From positions 1 through 46,647 of the forward strand of contig JASHQG010000097.1 in NCBI GenBank assembly GCA_030037665.1: a stretch of 46,647 bases of DNA, read 5' to 3'. Positions 33,399-41,791 of the stretch are shown here, in pieces. The notes beneath the pieces were generated by a model. The model was not told where the DNA came from. It worked only from the letters and a program-made list of their open reading frames with translations, and ran no database searches. Made by a program: the position numbers and the translations under genes. The DNA comes from Acetobacteraceae bacterium (GTDB lineage: Bacteria; Pseudomonadota; Alphaproteobacteria; Acetobacterales; Acetobacteraceae). The number at the start of each line of letters is the position of its first letter. Position 1 is the stretch's first letter.

Positions 33399-34739
33399 AT
33401 GCCGCCGACGGTTGTCATCACCGGCCGCCCCAACGTTGGCAAGTCCACGCTGTTCAACCGCCTCGCCGGGCGGCGTGCCGCACTGGTTGCTGACACGCCC
33501 GGTGTCACCCGTGACCGCAAGGAGACCGAAGCGAGGCTGCGTGGCAGAACCGTGCGCCTGATCGATACGGCAGGTCTCGAGGAGGCGCCGCCGGAGACGC
33601 TGGCAGGCAGGCTGCATGCCGGCGCGGCGGCGGCCGTCGCCCAGGCCGACCTCGTCGTGTTCGTCATTGACGCCCGCGACGGCATGACACCGGCCGACCG
33701 GCACTTTGCGCGCTGGCTGCGCCGCCAGGACCGGCCGGTGCTGCTGGTGGCAAACAAGGCGGAAGGGCGGCTGAGCAACTCCGCGGTGCTGGAAGGCTTC
33801 GAACTCGGCCTGGGCGATCCCGTCGCGGTGTCGGCAGAGCATGGCGAGGGCATCGCCGATCTCATGCTTGAGATCGCCGACCGGCTGCCGAGCGATGACG
33901 CCGCGGCCGAAGGGGAAGCAGCAGAGCGCCCCTTGCGGTTGGCTGTTGTCGGCCGGCCGAATGCTGGCAAGTCGACGCTGATCAACCGCCTGCTGGGCGA
34001 GGAACGGATGATCACGGGCCCGGAGCCGGGCCTGACACGCGATGCCATATCCGTGCCGCTGCACGACGCCGAGGGCCATCCCATCGAACTGGTCGACACG
34101 GCAGGCCTGCGTCGCCGCGCACGCGTCGAGTCGCTGCTCGAGAAGATGTCGGTCAGCGCCGCGATCGAGGCGCTGAAGATGGCAGAGGTGGTCGCGCTGA
34201 TGGTCGATGCGACCGAAGGTCTGCACGACCAGGACCTGCAGATTGCTCGCCTGATCGATCGTGAGGGCCGCGCCTCTGTCATCGCGCTGAACAAGTGGGA
34301 TGCGGTGACCGACCGCTCGGCCGCGCGACGGGCGCTGCACGATCGCCTGGAGGCGAGCCTGGCGCAGATGAAAGGCATCGAGGTGGTGCCGCTGTCCGCT
34401 TTGACCGGTGCGGGTGTGGAACGTCTGCTCCCGGCGGTGCGCCGCGCCCACGCTGTCTGGAACACGCGGCTGCCGACCGCAGCGCTGAATCGCTGGTTCG
34501 AGCAAGCACTGACGCGCCATCCGCCGCCTCTGGTGGACGGACGGCGGCTTCGGCTACGCTACATCACCCAGCCGAAGGCGCGCCCGCCAACATTTCTTGC
34601 ATTCGGCACGCGCGCCGAACGCATTCCCGAAGACTATCAACGCTACTTGACCAACAGCCTGCGCGAGACGTTCAGCTTGCCAGGAACGCCGATACGCCTG
34701 CAGTTGCGCGGAACGAAGAATCCGTATGTAACGGATTGA
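33399..34739 (+). CDS. der: GTPase Der (EngA)
   Basis: Der is the tandem-GTPase factor for 50S ribosomal subunit assembly. It has 446 residues. G domain 1 contains GRPNVGKST (9-17), DTPGVTRDR, DTAGLEE and NKAEGR, where the usual NKxD is NKAE, a common variant in alphaproteobacterial Der. G domain 2 contains GRPNAGKST (about 187), DTAGLRRRARV, NKWD and SALTGAG. The C-terminal KH-like domain contains RLRYITQPKARPPTF and NPYVTD at the end. The first-domain NKAE should lower guanine specificity there compared with domain 2. Confidence 0.96.
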   Translation: MPPTVVITGRPNVGKSTLFNRLAGRRAALVADTPGVTRDRKETEARLRGRTVRLIDTAGLEEAPPETLAGRLHAGAAAAVAQADLVVFVIDARDGMTPADRHFARWLRRQDRPVLLVANKAEGRLSNSAVLEGFELGLGDPVAVSAEHGEGIADLMLEIADRLPSDDAAAEGEAAERPLRLAVVGRPNAGKSTLINRLLGEERMITGPEPGLTRDAISVPLHDAEGHPIELVDTAGLRRRARVESLLEKMSVSAAIEALKMAEVVALMVDATEGLHDQDLQIARLIDREGRASVIALNKWDAVTDRSAARRALHDRLEASLAQMKGIEVVPLSALTGAGVERLLPAVRRAHAVWNTRLPTAALNRWFEQALTRHPPPLVDGRRLRLRYITQPKARPPTFLAFGTRAERIPEDYQRYLTNSLRETFSLPGTPIRLQLRGTKNPYVTD

Positions 34740-34773
34740 TCGTCGCTGCCGGATCGAACGGAGAGCCTGTCGT

Positions 34774-35868
34774 TCAGTCGGCCCCCAAATATTGAGACCT
34801 CAGATCGTCCCACCACTGAGTCGCAAGGATATGCAGCATCGTGCGATCGATTGATACACGCAAAGGGCTGCCGACCGGCAGAGCAATCGCATAGTTTTGC
34901 TGGTCGAAATTGGCATCGAGGACTTCGAGTGAATCGGCGTAGCCCGCGTGCACGAACCACGACATCTGAGGCTTGTCGAAGACGAAAGCGTCCACAGCCC
35001 CATCGTTGACCGCTTTCAGGCCGGCCTCCGGATTTGGAAAAGCCCGAAATTTTATTCCCCTGGCTAAGAGGTAATCCACCGCGGCAGTGTGCGCAGCGGT
35101 TCCGACGCGGACGGCATACAAATCCTGAACACCACGAACATAGCCCTCCAGTTGATAGGTCGTGAAGTACGTGGTGAGACCAGCTGTGAAGACGGCAACC
35201 GACGTTACAGCCACGACCAACCATGTGACCGCGATGATGCGTCCCGGCAGGGTTGTTGGTCCTTTCTCCGGCATGGTCTGGGTCAGAGTGCGGGCAGACC
35301 ACAACAGGCTGCTGCCGAACCCTTCTTTCACACCGCCGCCGAAATGCTCAGTATGACGGCGCTCGAGTAACCAGATGATGAATCCGACCAGGATCACCGC
35401 CGCAACCAACAAACCAAGCATCTCCAGGAACCGGACCGAGAACAGGCCTTCTGCCAGCCTCAACCAGTCGAAAACGGAAAGTCTCCTGACCGCGATACCG
35501 AGGCCAGTTGAGTAATACGGTTGAGAAAAATCGACGCTGTCGTCGCGTCCTGCCGTGACGGTGATCGCGGCAATAGCACCGTCAAGCCTGTGCGCAGCCG
35601 TTCCATTGATGAGTTCATCGAGGCTGACCTCCTTAAAGCGGTACTTCAGATGCAGGTCATCGGCGATCCGCCGCCAGAGCTCGATGCTGATCCCCGACCA
35701 CGCGCCGTCGTCCGACTTCATTGCGAACGGCGGCGAAATTTTTGTGCCGATGACCATGACATGGTCCGTTCCACCGACGAACCCCTGCGCGTCGGCGAAT
35801 GACGTCCCGAGGAAGCTGCCCAGGAGCCCTATGAGGCAGACGGTCCGTGCGAGCTGCCGCCAACCCAT
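34774..35868 (-). CDS. Ionotropic-glutamate-receptor-like protein with atypical pore
   Basis: The protein has 364 residues and a signal peptide (MGWRQLARTVCLIGLLGSFLG...ADAQG); ATG 35868 is preferred to an upstream TTG at 35904. The layout is that of prokaryotic GluR0. Ligand-binding lobe S1 covers about 35-130, with Arg108 in TAGRDDSVDFSQPY at the position that binds the amino-acid alpha-carboxylate in iGluRs. M1 is at 147-168, the pore loop and filter at about 184-204, and the inner helix at 211-236 (VFTAGLTTYFT, like SYTANLAAFLT of animal receptors). Lobe S2 follows at 245-360, with Asp295 in DAFVFDKP. The filter reads TLTQTMPEKGP and lacks the TVGYG of K+-selective GluR0. Ligand, ion and conductance are unknown. 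Confidence 0.85.
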   Translation of the reverse strand: MGWRQLARTVCLIGLLGSFLGTSFADAQGFVGGTDHVMVIGTKISPPFAMKSDDGAWSGISIELWRRIADDLHLKYRFKEVSLDELINGTAAHRLDGAIAAITVTAGRDDSVDFSQPYYSTGLGIAVRRLSVFDWLRLAEGLFSVRFLEMLGLLVAAVILVGFIIWLLERRHTEHFGGGVKEGFGSSLLWSARTLTQTMPEKGPTTLPGRIIAVTWLVVAVTSVAVFTAGLTTYFTTYQLEGYVRGVQDLYAVRVGTAAHTAAVDYLLARGIKFRAFPNPEAGLKAVNDGAVDAFVFDKPQMSWFVHAGYADSLEVLDANFDQQNYAIALPVGSPLRVSIDRTMLHILATQWWDDLRSQYLGAD

Positions 35869-36362
35869 CACCGGTTGGACCACCGGGCGACAGCAACCCC
35901 GCAACTAGCCGGCCCGCAACAAGCCGGGTGCCGATCGTGCGTGGCGGCGGGCGCACCGAGTGGCGATGGGCGTCCTGCAAACACTGCCGACCCGTCGCGC
36001 ATCGTGTCGTTTGCATAGCGTCGTCCGCCGCGCCGATACCTCCGGTGCGTGAGGCCGGTCCACGCCACGTCATCGCTCCTGTCGCGTTTGCAGGCACAAG
36101 AGAATCGCATCTCCGGGGCTCACGCAACCACGACGCAACAGTCGCCCTTGGCGTTTCGCCCCACGATATCGGCGGGTCGGCCAGGGTAGAGGGGGGCCAG
36201 GGTAGAGGGGGGCCAGGGTAGACGGGGTGTGGCCGCCCTCACTCCGGTGAACGGTGCCGCCTGCGACGGCGGCGGCGCGGTGATTCTTCCGCTTTCCGTC
36301 GACGGTCCACTCGCTCGGCGGATGCGACAAACCGCCGGCTTACAGCCAGGTATCCATTCATT
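35869..36362. other. Intergenic region with a tandem repeat
   Basis: No gene is supported between the receptor start and the truncated permease stop. The main structure is the 16-base tandem repeat at 36181-36228. The frames here are shadows with no motifs. Confidence 0.5.
36181..36228. repeat. Three tandem copies of a 16-base unit
   Basis: The unit CCAGGGTAGAGGGGGG occurs at 36181-36196 and 36197-36212 without change. A third copy at 36213-36228 differs near its end (C for G, T at the end). No gene covers it. Confidence 0.9.
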
Positions 36363-36932
36363 TCACCGGCGCCGAGCCAGCCAATTTGCAACGATTAACA
36401 TCAAAATCGACAGCGACATCATCAGGGTTGCCGCGGCAGTGATGGTTGGGTCGAGGTGTTCGCGCAGTCCGACAAACATCTGCATCGGCGGTGTCCGTTG
36501 TTGCGGTCCCGCGAGAAAAGACGCAATGACCAACTCATCGAACGAAGCGACGAACGCAAAGGCGGCGCCCGACAAGACGCGCGGGAGGATCAGGGGCAGC
36601 ATCACGCGCCGAAACGCCAGGAGTGGGTGCGCGCCGGAAATGGCCGCAGCGTGCATCAGCATGTGATCGAAGTTGGCGAGGCTCGCGCCTACAGTTACGA
36701 CGACGAATGGCGACGCAATCGTTGTCCGAGCGATCATGATTCCGACAAAGGTGTTGGCCAACCCGATCGGGGCGTAGAATTGGTAGGCACCGACGGCGGT
36801 AATGATAACCGGGACAATCAGAGGCGAGATCAGCACCGCTGCGATACTGCGTCGGGCCGGCATGCGCGGGCTCGAGAGAATGTCGCCGAATGCAGCGTAC
36901 AAAGAAATGCCGGCCGGCTCGATGAGCGACAC
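36363..36932 (-). pseudogene. 5'-truncated ABC permease, PotC type
   Basis: The frame encodes about 189 residues covering the last two thirds of a spermidine/putrescine-type permease: ISPLIVPVIITAVGAYQFYA, TIASPFVVVTVGASLANFDH, the ATPase-contact (EAA) loop AAAISGAHPLLAFRRVMLPL and the C-terminal helix LMMSLSILMLIVANWLARRR. Normal PotC/PotI proteins have about 265 residues. The first two helices are missing, and the sequence upstream (to 37096) has no continuation in any frame. Partner permease, ATPase and binding-protein genes are absent. It is most likely a remnant. Confidence 0.75.
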
Positions 36933-37096
36933 TCAGGCATCAACTCCAAGATGGCAGATAAGCCAAACCCGGCGAAACATCCGGCACTGACGCGCCCCGC
37001 CATGCCCTCCAACGCGACGCAGGGCCGCCAACGCGGTTTCCGTTTGGGTCAGACCCGTTCGAGGCGGGGCCTGACGGGTGACTGCCAGGTCATCGC

Positions 37097-38593
37097 TTAA
37101 CCTCGCGCGGACGCCGCCGCGCCTGCGCCGGCGATGCGCCCAAACGTGACGCCGGCGACAAGCCCCGTGCCGCTGCCATAGTTATGGTAGTAGAGCCCAC
37201 CGACGATTTCTCCAGCCGCGAACAGCCCAGCGATCGGTGAACCTGAGGTGTCTTCTACCTGCGCTGACTTCGTCACCTTCAGGCCACCGAACGTGAAGGT
37301 GATGCCCGCCGTCACGCCATAAGCATGGTAAGGGGGCGTATCCAGCTTCTGGGCCCAGTTGGTCTTGTCGATGGGCAGGCCCATCGTGCGCAGGCCATCA
37401 TGGATGTTCGGATTGAACGCCACGTCCGGCCGCGGTGCGGCGTTGTAGGCGCGTAGCGTCTCCAGCACACCCCCAGTATCGACTCCGGTGAGCTTTGGTG
37501 CAAGCTCTTCCAGCGTGTCGGCCGCTTCCTTTGTGATTCGGGCGATGCGGTACTCGTCGCGCAGCAGGTTGTTGATCTTCGAATCGAAGATCTGCCAGGC
37601 GAACAAGCCGTGCTGCTTCATCACCTCGTGCCCGTACTTGGCATAGGTGTAGCTGTGGAAATCGGCGCCCTCATCGAGAAAGCGTTCGCCACGGGCGTTC
37701 ACGAGAATGCCGAACGGATAATTGTGTTTCTGAAAACGGTCGCCGATCGTCAGGTCGCCGAACGGCGGCGCGTTCATGTCCCACTGCACGGCATGTGCAC
37801 CGGACCAGTGGCCGGCGACCGCGGCACCGATGTCGATTGCCATGCGGTGGCCGTAGCCCTGGTTAAAGCGCGTGCCACGCACCTTTGCCAGATCCCAGTT
37901 CGGGCCAAGATAGCGCGCCCGCATCTCCGCATTCGATTCGAAACCGCCGCAGGCAAGGACGACGGCCTCCGCGCGCAGGTCGAAAATGCTGCCGCGGTGC
38001 CGTGCACGCACGCCCCGGATGCGTGCGTCGTCATGAAGCAACGCATAGGCGGTGGTTTCGTACAGCACCGGTACGCCGGCCCTCTCAAGCGCCGTGTGCA
38101 ACGTCGGCACCAACTGCGCACCGCCGCCGAGGACGTGGCACGCGAGCCCGCCCCAGAATTTGAACTTGCCGTCGACGCGGAACGCCTGTCGCCCCAGCGC
38201 CGGCTGGAACCGAACACCATGCGCGCGCAACCATTTCGCTGATTCATAGCTGTTGGAGATCAGCACGTCGGTCAACTCGGGATCGCAGCGGTATTCCGTC
38301 AGTCGGCCCATGTCCTCGAAATACTGGCCTTCGGTGTAAGTACCGAAATCGATGCTCGCGAGATCGAGGTCCTTGATGTCCGGCGCAAGCGCGATCAGGT
38401 CGTCAACGCCAGCATAGACAAAACGGAATGCCCCGCCGGTAAACGCGGAGTTGCCACCGCGGGATTCCGCGGGCGCCGTCTCCAGCATCGCGACCCGCGC
38501 GCCGGCTTCATGGGCGGCGAGCGCCGCATTGGCGGCGGCATTGCCGGCGCCGATCACCAGAACGTCGACGGGTGCGTAATCGGCCGGCGTCAT
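37097..38593 (-). CDS. FAD-dependent tricarballylate dehydrogenase-like protein
   Basis: This flavoprotein of the fumarate-reductase/succinate-dehydrogenase flavoprotein superfamily has 498 residues. The FAD-binding N-terminus VDVLVIGAGNAAANAALAAH is followed by the pattern RGGNSAFTGGAFRF, typical of TcuA. TcuA oxidises tricarballylate to cis-aconitate in Salmonella. The C-terminal GITFTFGGLKVTKSAQVED and GLFAAGEIVGGLYYHNYGSG are the second FAD part. TcuB and TcuC are not adjacent, so the electron acceptor and the true substrate are open. It is divergent from the HpcH aldolase gene with 133 bases between, and may share control with it. Confidence 0.82.
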   Translation of the reverse strand: MTPADYAPVDVLVIGAGNAAANAALAAHEAGARVAMLETAPAESRGGNSAFTGGAFRFVYAGVDDLIALAPDIKDLDLASIDFGTYTEGQYFEDMGRLTEYRCDPELTDVLISNSYESAKWLRAHGVRFQPALGRQAFRVDGKFKFWGGLACHVLGGGAQLVPTLHTALERAGVPVLYETTAYALLHDDARIRGVRARHRGSIFDLRAEAVVLACGGFESNAEMRARYLGPNWDLAKVRGTRFNQGYGHRMAIDIGAAVAGHWSGAHAVQWDMNAPPFGDLTIGDRFQKHNYPFGILVNARGERFLDEGADFHSYTYAKYGHEVMKQHGLFAWQIFDSKINNLLRDEYRIARITKEAADTLEELAPKLTGVDTGGVLETLRAYNAAPRPDVAFNPNIHDGLRTMGLPIDKTNWAQKLDTPPYHAYGVTAGITFTFGGLKVTKSAQVEDTSGSPIAGLFAAGEIVGGLYYHNYGSGTGLVAGVTFGRIAGAGAAASARG

Positions 38594-38726
38594 GACGGTT
38601 CTTCCTTCCCGGAGCAGTGGTGGAATCGTGCGGTTCTCGGCTCGGGCTTGTCAAACCCTGCACCCTTGACGCGCACCACGTGGCGCGGCGCACACTCAGC
38701 GCGAGACCAGCAGTTGGAGAGTCGAA

Positions 38727-39680
38727 ATGCCCCCCCGCATCAACCGCGCGATCGAAATGCTCTCGCAAGATCAGGCGATCTACTACGTCGGCCCGCACAG
38801 CGGCCATGTGCTGACCTATGCGCAAGGCAACAAAGACGCGGGCACCTGGGCTGATTATATCAACGTCGGTATGGAGCATGGCTGCTTCGATATGACCGGT
38901 CTCGCTGAATACATGCTTGGCCTGGTCGAGGGGGGGCCAACGAAATCCGGGCATCGCTCGCCGGCGGTGATTGTCGAGGCGCCGGTGAACGGCATCGACG
39001 AAGCGCATGTTCGATATGCGGCGTGGCAGTTCCGGCAGATTCTTGGCCGTGGCGTGCATGGTATCCTGCTGTGTCAGGCGGAAACGGTTGACGCGGTTCG
39101 GACCTTCGTGGAGGCGTGCCGGTATCCGCATCATCTGCAGGGTGTCGATCCGGCGATTCCCGCGGCGCTGGACCGCATGCGGGGCGCACCGGGTGGCACG
39201 CGCGGCGGGATCGCGAAGGATGGACGTGTGCTGTTGGGGATCGGCATGCGGGGCAGGGGTTCGGAATCGACCGCAAGCTCGATCTGGGGGATTTCGCAGC
39301 AAGACTACATGCAGCGTTGCGACCCGTGGCCACTCAACCCGGAGGGCGAGCTGCTGCTCGGCGTCAAGCTGGAGAGTCCGGAAGGCATCGCCAATTGCGA
39401 TGCGATCTGCGCCGTGCCGGGGCTGGGATTCGCCGAGATGGGGCCTGGAGATTTGGGCCTGTCACTCGGCTACACGACGCTGCGCCGGGATCCCTATCCG
39501 CCCGAGATGCAGGAGGCCCGCGACAAAGTCCTGGCTGCGTGCCGGCGCAACGGCATCGCGTTCCTGGAGGGCGGCACAGTGGCGAACATCATCGAGCGGC
39601 TGGATCAGGGAGTGCGTGTGATCGCCGATCACGATGAGGAATCGGCACGCATCGGAAGAGCACATCAGAAGCGCACATAA
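38727..39680 (+). CDS. HpcH/HpaI aldolase family protein
   Basis: The product is a 317-residue class II aldolase of the phosphoenolpyruvate/pyruvate TIM-barrel superfamily, which cleaves or forms C-C bonds using a pyruvate enolate and a divalent metal. The metal ligands lie in GVKLESPEGI (Glu) and EMGPGDLGLSLG (Asp). YYVGPHSGHVLTYAQGNKDA and DYINVGMEHG match the N-terminal strands of the family. There is an unusually long loop (residues about 130-190), so it is longer than HpaI (about 265). GGAGAG precedes the ATG. The divergent TcuA-like enzyme suggests action on a polycarboxylic acid derivative, by inference. Confidence 0.83.
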   Translation: MPPRINRAIEMLSQDQAIYYVGPHSGHVLTYAQGNKDAGTWADYINVGMEHGCFDMTGLAEYMLGLVEGGPTKSGHRSPAVIVEAPVNGIDEAHVRYAAWQFRQILGRGVHGILLCQAETVDAVRTFVEACRYPHHLQGVDPAIPAALDRMRGAPGGTRGGIAKDGRVLLGIGMRGRGSESTASSIWGISQQDYMQRCDPWPLNPEGELLLGVKLESPEGIANCDAICAVPGLGFAEMGPGDLGLSLGYTTLRRDPYPPEMQEARDKVLAACRRNGIAFLEGGTVANIIERLDQGVRVIADHDEESARIGRAHQKRT

Positions 39681-39832
39681 CCGCTGCTCTCTGGCACTGG
39701 TGGTCCCGCACAGGAGAGGTCACGACGCGCTGCACGGAGGCGCGGCTTAAAACGACAGTCGCGTACCGAATGAGCCGCGACCCTCGCCTGCGTCGCTGCG
39801 CGCCGCGATCCTGCCAGTAGTCGAGGACGGGA

Positions 39833-40294
39833 TCAGCCACGCACCAGTGCGATTGCCTCCACTTCGACGGAAATGTTGAATGGCAGGCTGCCCATGTCAA
39901 CGGCCGACCGTGCTGGTCGCCCATGCTCTCCGAACACGTCAACGAACAGATCGGTGCAGCCGTTGATCACCTGAGGATGGCGGGTGAATTCCGGCACCGC
40001 ATTGACCATGCCGAACACCTTCAGCACAGTCTCGATGCGATCCAGTGTCCCCACCGCGGACGCCATGTTCGCGAGCAAATTCAGGCCGCACAGTTTTGCG
40101 GCTTCGTAGGCCTGCTCGATCGAAACCTCGGCGCCGACCTTACCGGTGATCATTGTGCCGTCCGCGCTGCTCGGACCGACACCGGCGAGGAACAGGAGAT
40201 TGCCGGCGAGGCGGAACGGCAGATAGTTGCCCACGGGCGTCGGTGCCGCTGGCAGAGCGAGCCCGAGCCGGGCGAAACGTTCTTCTGCGGTCAT
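39833..40294 (-). CDS. RidA/YjgF family protein
   Basis: The protein has 153 residues, of the longer YjgF group (classical RidA has about 130). Core features are LFLAGVGPSSADGTMITGKV (strand with the GVGP turn), IEQAYEAAKLCGLNLLANMA, a helix-strand with LDRIETVLKVFGMVNAVPEF, and ARSAVDMGSLPFNISVEVEA-type C-terminus. The catalytic Arg of the imine-hydrolysing RidA (R105) is replaced in this region, where SLPFNISVEVEA reads Asn/Ile, so enamine deaminase activity is uncertain. GGGAG precedes ATG 40294. It is divergent from the ketopantoate-reductase-like gene. Confidence 0.8.
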   Translation of the reverse strand: MTAEERFARLGLALPAAPTPVGNYLPFRLAGNLLFLAGVGPSSADGTMITGKVGAEVSIEQAYEAAKLCGLNLLANMASAVGTLDRIETVLKVFGMVNAVPEFTRHPQVINGCTDLFVDVFGEHGRPARSAVDMGSLPFNISVEVEAIALVRG

Positions 40295-40459
40295 TGAACA
40301 CCACTCCCTGGTTGTGACGACCTCCCAGCATGCGAGGGCGCGTCCCGGCACGCCAGAGTTGGGGTGGTGACGTCCGATCACAACGTTCGCCTGACGCTGC
40401 TTGCTCCGTCGCCCCGCCCCGTATATCCCGCCCTCTGATCGTGACGAGGGACCTCCGGG

Positions 40460-41521
40460 ATGCAGAAGCGAATTGCCATTGTCGGTGCCGGTGCCGTGGG
40501 CGGCTATGTCGGTGCCAGCCTCGCACATGCCGGGCACGACGTGACGCTGATCGACGGGTGGCCGGCCCATGTCGAGGCGATCCGCGCCAACGGCATGAAC
40601 CTCTATGGCATGACAGAAGCCGAGCGCCGCACAGTGCATGTTCCGACCATGCACGTGACCGACGTGCAGAAGCTGGCGAAGCAGCGCCCCATCGACATCG
40701 CCTTCATCTCGGTGAAGTCCTACGACACGATCTGGGCGAGCATGATGATTCGCCAGTACCTCTCGCCGGACGGGGTCGTCGTGTCGATGCAGAATTGCAT
40801 CAACGAGGAGCGTGTCGCCTCCGTTGTTGGCTGGGGCCGCACGCTCGGTGTGATCGTCGGCGGCGGCGTGGGCGTCGAACTGTACGAGCCTGGTCACATC
40901 CGCCGCGGCTATGCCAAGTCGGCGACGGCGGTCGGCTTCTCTGTCGGCGAGCCGAGCGGCCGCATAAGCCGCCGTGCGGAAGAAATCGCCGCTATGATGA
41001 ATGACGTGGACAACGCTAAGGCCACCGACAATCTTTGGGGTGAGCGCTGGACCAAGCTCTGTGTCAACGCCATGCGCAACGGCGTCTCGGCCGCCACCGG
41101 TATGGGCGGCAATGAGCGAGACAAGCACGACGCGGTGCGCCGCGTTTGCATCCGGCTCGGCGGCGAGGCGGTGCGTGTCGGGCAGGCGCGCGGCTACAAG
41201 CTCGGCAAGGTGGGCGCGCTGCCGCCGGACTCGCTGGCGCGTGCGTCGGAGAACGACAAAGGCGCGCTGGCGGAAGTCGAAGGGCTGTTGCTCTCGGCGG
41301 CGGAAGGCGGCACGCGGGCGCCGTATCAGCGCCCGTCGATGGCGCAGGACATGGCGAAGGGACGCCGCACCGAGATCGAGCTGATGAACGGCTTTATCGC
41401 CGACGAGGGGGCCAAGGTCGGCGTCTCCGCGCCGACCAACGAGATGATCACGCGGCAGGTCCTGCGCGTCGAGCGGGGCGAAATCCCGGCGCGCCCGGAG
41501 AACGTGCTGATCAATTCATAA
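40460..41521 (+). CDS. Ketopantoate reductase-like enzyme (second copy)
   Basis: The protein has 353 residues. The Rossmann motif GAGAVGG is at 9-15, then FISVKSYDTIWASMMIRQYL, QNCINEERVASVVGWG, and the catalytic lysine in WTKLCVNAMRNG. The same order and the RPSMAQDMAKGRRTEIELMN block occur in 26790-27854, so the two are paralogues. Its specific features are RRGYAKSATAVGFSVGEPSG and a shorter loop. The RidA-type gene is divergent 165 bases away. The substrate is a 2-keto acid. It is unlikely to be the housekeeping PanE. Confidence 0.85.
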   Translation: MQKRIAIVGAGAVGGYVGASLAHAGHDVTLIDGWPAHVEAIRANGMNLYGMTEAERRTVHVPTMHVTDVQKLAKQRPIDIAFISVKSYDTIWASMMIRQYLSPDGVVVSMQNCINEERVASVVGWGRTLGVIVGGGVGVELYEPGHIRRGYAKSATAVGFSVGEPSGRISRRAEEIAAMMNDVDNAKATDNLWGERWTKLCVNAMRNGVSAATGMGGNERDKHDAVRRVCIRLGGEAVRVGQARGYKLGKVGALPPDSLARASENDKGALAEVEGLLLSAAEGGTRAPYQRPSMAQDMAKGRRTEIELMNGFIADEGAKVGVSAPTNEMITRQVLRVERGEIPARPENVLINS

Positions 41522-41575
41522 GTTCCATCAAGTGGGGCTGGGCCGGGGCCACCCAGGCCATTTCGACGATGGCCG

Positions 41576-41650
41576 TGGTGGGTGCGACAGGGATTGAACC
41601 TGTGACCCCCGCCGTGTGAAGACGGTGCTCTACCGCTGAGCTACGCACCC
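41576..41650 (-). tRNA. tRNA-Val (anticodon CAC)
   Basis: The reverse strand gives a class I tRNA. The acceptor GGGTGCG pairs with CGCACCC, the D-arm is GCTC/GAGC, and the anticodon stem CCGTC/GGCGG (one U-G pair) carries loop TTCACAC (anticodon CAC). The T-arm has ACAGG/CCTGT with TTCAATC. Discriminator A at 41579 is followed by an encoded CCA (41576-41578). Confidence 0.95.
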
Positions 41651-41791
41651 GAACCGGGGCGGTGTTGATAGGCGGCGCGCCTTTCGTGTGTCAACCCGCC
41701 CATTCCATGGTGAGGCCGGTAGGGCTGAAGCCATCTCAAGCGGGGCATTGCCGCGGGGGCACAGGCGCGGCAGCGGCTAAGCGCCGCGCGA

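Noticed and set aside
39833-41128. 431-residue minus-strand frame covering the RidA gene
   Set aside because: The upstream part is the antisense of the ketopantoate-reductase-like gene. GGGAG sets the real start at 40294.
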